Assembly: GCF_000423665.1 (NCBI RefSeq)
Contig: NZ_AUIK01000032.1
Span: 34,520-98,519 of the forward strand
Source: Solirubrobacter soli DSM 22325
Lineage (GTDB): Bacteria; Actinomycetota; Thermoleophilia; Solirubrobacterales; Solirubrobacteraceae
Direction of reading: 5' to 3'
DNA length: 64,000 nucleotides
Shown here: in pieces, positions 61,284-64,000 of the stretch
How the letters are laid out: each line of letters starts with the position of its first letter
Numbering within the stretch: position 1 is the first letter of the stretch
Position numbers and translations under genes: made by a program
The notes under the pieces: model-generated
What the model saw: only the letters and a program-made list of their open reading frames with translations
Database searches by the model: none
What the model was told of the DNA's origin: nothing

Positions 61284-63410
61284 GTGGCAAACCGGGAACA
61301 CGAGGGAGACGTGCGCCTTTCCCGCCTGCCGGAGCAGGTGTTGTACGGCGTCGCGTATTACGCGGAGTACCAGCCGTACGACCGGCTGGAGCGCGACCTC
61401 GACCTGATGGCCGAAGCCGGGCTGACGGTGATCCGCGTCGGCGAGTCCGTCTGGTCGACGTGGGAGCCGGAGGACGGGCGGTTCGAGCTCGAGTGGCTCG
61501 CCCCGGTGCTCGACGGCGCGCACGCGCGTGCGATCAGGGTCATCCTCGGGACCCCGACGTACGCGATGCCTCCGTGGCTGGTGCGCAAGTACCCGGAGGT
61601 CACGGCCGAGCGCGCGACCGGCGCCCGTATCCCGTACGGGCACCGCCAGGACGGTGACTATTCACACGCCGCGTTCCGCTGGCACGCCGACCGTGTCGCC
61701 CGCGAGGTCGTCGGGCGCTACGCGCAGCATCCCGCCGTGATCGGCTACCAGGTCGACAACGAGCCCGGCATGGAGCTCTTCCACAACCGGGCGGCGTTCC
61801 AGGGCTTCATCGACGCGCTGCGGGCGAAGTACGGCGACCCCGCGACGCTCAACCGCGAGTGGGGCCTCGTCTACTGGTCGCACCGGATCGCGCGCTGGGA
61901 CGAGCTGTGGACGCCCGACGGCAACACCGTGCCGTCCTACGACCTCGCCTGGCGCCGCTACCAGTCGCAGATCACGACGGACTTCATTGCCGCGCAGGCC
62001 GAGATCGTCCGCGAGCTCGCCCGCCCCGACCAGTTCGTGACCACGTGCATGGCGCTCAGCCGCCCCGCGTTCGACCCGCGTGAGCTCAACAAGCCGAGCC
62101 TCGACGTCGCGGCGGTCAACCCGTACTACCCGCTGCAGGACGCGCTGACGATGCCCGAGGCGCCGGCCGACGCGCCCAAGCTCGGCTGGACGCGCCACTC
62201 CGGGGCCTGGGCGATCCACTTCCAGGGCGACCTCACGTACGCCGCGCTGCGGGCGCCGTTCCTCGTCACCGAGACCAACGCGCTCTCGATCGGCGGCTCG
62301 CACCAGAACTTCCCGGCGTTCGACGGGCAGTGGCGCCAGGCCGCGTGGGCGCTCGTCGCCCGCGGCGCGCGGATGGTCGAGTACTGGCACTGGCACTCGA
62401 TCCACTACGGCCACGAGCAGTACTGGCTCGGCGTGCTCAACCACGACGGCGAGCCGGGCCGCTGCTACGAGGAGGTCAAGCGGATCGCGAGCGACTTCGC
62501 CCGCGCCGGCGACGCGGTCGTCGGGCTGACCCCGCACGCCGACGTCGCGCTCCTGTACAGCCGCGAGAGCAAGTGGGCGCTGGAGTTCCACCCGCCGCTG
62601 GCCACCGAGACCGGCGCGGCCGACCGTGGCAGCTACGAGCGCATCTTCACGCGCGTCTACGAAGGCGTTTTCGCGGCGGGTGTGGAGGCCGAGATCATCT
62701 ATGCGCAGGACTTCGACACCACCGAGCAGCCGGTGCTGATCGCGCCCGCGCTCTACGTGGCCGACGACGCGCTGCTGGACCGGCTGCTCGCCTACGCGGC
62801 GGGCGGCGGGCACCTCGTGCTGACGTTCCGCGGCGCCTACGCCGACGAGGAGGCGCGCCCGCGTACGGTCGCGCAGCCGGCGCGGCTGACCGACGCGGTC
62901 GGCGCGACCTACGACGAGTACACGAACCTCACCGCCCCGGTGCGCGTGAGCGGCGACTTCAGTGGCGCCGCGACCGCCTGGGCGGATGCACTGCGACCCA
63001 CCACCGCCGAGGCGCTCGCGCACTACGAGCATCCGCATCTCGGACGTTGGCCGGCGATCACGACCAACGAGCACGGAAAGGGCCGCGTGACCTACGTCGG
63101 CACCCTGCCGGACCGCGAACTGGCGGTCGCGCTCGCGCGCTGGCTTCGTCCGAATCCGGACGTCTGGGCGGACCGGCCGAAAACGGTTACGGTCACGAGC
63201 AGCCGCGGTTCGGAGGGGGAACTTGTGCGGTTCGTGTCGAATTGGTCGTGGGAGCAGACGGCACTGGCAATGCCGGTGACGGCGACAGACGTGCTCTCAG
63301 GTGCGCACCTCGCTTTCGGCGAGACGCTGCATCTGGGACCATGGGACGTCCGGGTGCTCTTGGAGAGGCCCCCGGAGAAGGACGACGAGGAGGGGAGACC
63401 TCTTGCGTAA
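61284..63410 (+). CDS. GH42 beta-galactosidase
   Basis: A 708-residue family 42 glycoside hydrolase. The TIM barrel opens LYGVAYYAEYQPYDRLERDL; acid/base Glu160 lies in QVDNEPG and nucleophile Glu330 in LVTETNA, with FWHWHSIHYG-like WHWHSIHYGHEQYW after it. The beta-galactosidase trimerisation region and a small C-terminal beta domain follow. It hydrolyses beta-galactosides or galacto-oligosaccharides, probably inside the cell. GTG 61284 follows GGAGGAG by 5 bases. It overlaps the sugar-binding lipoprotein gene by 8 bases, so uptake and hydrolysis are linked. Confidence 0.92.
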   Translation: MANREHEGDVRLSRLPEQVLYGVAYYAEYQPYDRLERDLDLMAEAGLTVIRVGESVWSTWEPEDGRFELEWLAPVLDGAHARAIRVILGTPTYAMPPWLVRKYPEVTAERATGARIPYGHRQDGDYSHAAFRWHADRVAREVVGRYAQHPAVIGYQVDNEPGMELFHNRAAFQGFIDALRAKYGDPATLNREWGLVYWSHRIARWDELWTPDGNTVPSYDLAWRRYQSQITTDFIAAQAEIVRELARPDQFVTTCMALSRPAFDPRELNKPSLDVAAVNPYYPLQDALTMPEAPADAPKLGWTRHSGAWAIHFQGDLTYAALRAPFLVTETNALSIGGSHQNFPAFDGQWRQAAWALVARGARMVEYWHWHSIHYGHEQYWLGVLNHDGEPGRCYEEVKRIASDFARAGDAVVGLTPHADVALLYSRESKWALEFHPPLATETGAADRGSYERIFTRVYEGVFAAGVEAEIIYAQDFDTTEQPVLIAPALYVADDALLDRLLAYAAGGGHLVLTFRGAYADEEARPRTVAQPARLTDAVGATYDEYTNLTAPVRVSGDFSGAATAWADALRPTTAEALAHYEHPHLGRWPAITTNEHGKGRVTYVGTLPDRELAVALARWLRPNPDVWADRPKTVTVTSSRGSEGELVRFVSNWSWEQTALAMPVTATDVLSGAHLAFGETLHLGPWDVRVLLERPPEKDDEEGRPLA

Positions 63411-64000
63411 CCCGGATCGGCATGACAGCGCCCGCTGGCGCGCTCTGCTGGTCGCCATGTGCCTCGGCATCGCCGCCATCGTGGCGGCGTGCGGCAGCAG
63501 TGACGACAACGGCGGAGGCAGCGGTGGGACGAGCGGTGGTGGTGGAGGCACTGCCGCGAAGAAGGTCGATATGGCGGCCGAGCTCAAGAAGCCGGCCACG
63601 ATCACGGTGTGGGCGTGGACGCCCGGCACCGACAAGGCCGTCGCGATGTTCGAGGCCGCGCACCCGAACATCAAGGTCAAGCTCCAGAACGTGGGCCAGG
63701 GCCCACCGCATTACCGCAAGCTGCGCACCGTGCTGAAGTCGGGCAAGGGCCTCCCGGACGTCGTCCACATGGAGTTCCAGTACATCCCGAGCTTCACGCT
63801 CACCAAGAGCCTGCTCGACATGACGCCGTACCTGCCGGACAACTTCCTCTCCGGCTACCCGGAGTGGGTGCAGAAGCAGATCAACGTCGACAACGGCATC
63901 TACGGCGTCCCGTGGGACACGGGCCCGCTCGGCTTCATCTATCGCAAGGACCTGCTCAAGCAGGCCGGCATCAAGACGCCGATCAACACGTGGGACGAGT
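63403..64000 (+). CDS. ABC sugar-binding lipoprotein, 5' part
   Basis: The gene runs off the window after 199 codons. TTG 63403 follows AGGGGAG by 5 bases and overlaps the beta-galactosidase end. A lipoprotein signal leads to the lipobox-like IVAAC, then a Gly/Ser linker. The mature start ATITVWAWTPGTDKAVAMFE and later VPWDTGPLGFIYRKDLLKQA are typical of extracellular sugar-binding proteins (MalE/UgpB class). With the GH42 gene it should deliver a galactoside to an ABC permease whose genes would lie beyond the window. Confidence 0.88.
   Translation, partial: MRNPDRHDSARWRALLVAMCLGIAAIVAACGSSDDNGGGSGGTSGGGGGTAAKKVDMAAELKKPATITVWAWTPGTDKAVAMFEAAHPNIKVKLQNVGQGPPHYRKLRTVLKSGKGLPDVVHMEFQYIPSFTLTKSLLDMTPYLPDNFLSGYPEWVQKQINVDNGIYGVPWDTGPLGFIYRKDLLKQAGIKTPINTWDE

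Noticed and set aside
1..64000. tRNA, rRNA, insertion sequence or phage integration genes
   Set aside because: None could be recognised on either strand; only gene remnants and inverted repeats hint at past rearrangement.

Overview
The window is high-GC DNA with dense genes, overlapping stops and starts, GTG/TTG starts and many LuxR-, SARP- and Crp-type regulators. Secreted proteins with Sec signal peptides, PKD, PD40 and RTX-like domains are frequent. Together this points to a soil actinobacterium of the Thermoleophilia (Solirubrobacter/Conexibacter-like). That placement is inferred from gene content only; no rRNA or tRNA gene was seen.

Layout. 1-1.0 kb: start of a secreted protein leaving the window and weak small ORFs. 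1.06-7.8 kb: ECHDC3-like hydratase, APC amine permease overlapping a copper amine oxidase, a strong bidirectional hairpin, an amidase and a CPT-like kinase. 7.98-12.6 kb: convergent NarL-type response regulator and MASE1 histidine kinase, then a secreted HExxHxxGxxH metalloprotease. 12.9-17.4 kb: a SARP regulator with a USP-like tail overlapping a Ser/Thr kinase fused through one membrane helix to a beta-propeller and an amino-acid-binding-type receptor domain. 17.5-24.4 kb: secreted PD40, RTX-like and coiled-coil proteins mixed with gene remnants. 24.5-29.5 kb: a membrane protein behind a CsoR-like operator, a MarR/oxidoreductase divergent pair with two operators, DeoR and secreted-protein remnants, a SigB/SigF-type sigma factor coupled to an RHH-GAF protein, and a Crp-like regulator. 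29.5-35.6 kb: a 1,824-residue secreted sugar-dehydrogenase/CBM/PKD/ThuA mosaic with a decayed relative of its C-terminus upstream. 35.6-48.8 kb: a flippase-like membrane protein, two large MalT-type LuxR regulators, twin ~70-residue paralogues, TMEM175-like, PI-PLC-like, NAGPA-like and AI-2E-like proteins. 48.8-53 kb: mostly unassigned proteins plus DUF427. 53-61.2 kb: an HD-GYP phosphodiesterase opposite PilZ, PilZ-FeeM acyltransferase and Rv1355c-type ThiF/nitroreductase genes, then TrmO-like and histone-H1-like genes and a frameshifted GGDEF-HD-GYP protein. 61.3-64 kb: a GH42 beta-galactosidase overlapping a sugar-binding lipoprotein that leaves the window.

The two most unusual units are the SARP/receptor-kinase pair (12.9-17.4 kb) and the cyclic-di-GMP-flavoured acyl-amino-acid operon (54.5-57.9 kb). 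Many genes have a TANNNT hexamer 6-9 bases before the start codon with no Shine-Dalgarno sequence, so leaderless transcription appears common. Several genes are broken or remnants (macro domain, DeoR, secreted fragments, GGDEF).
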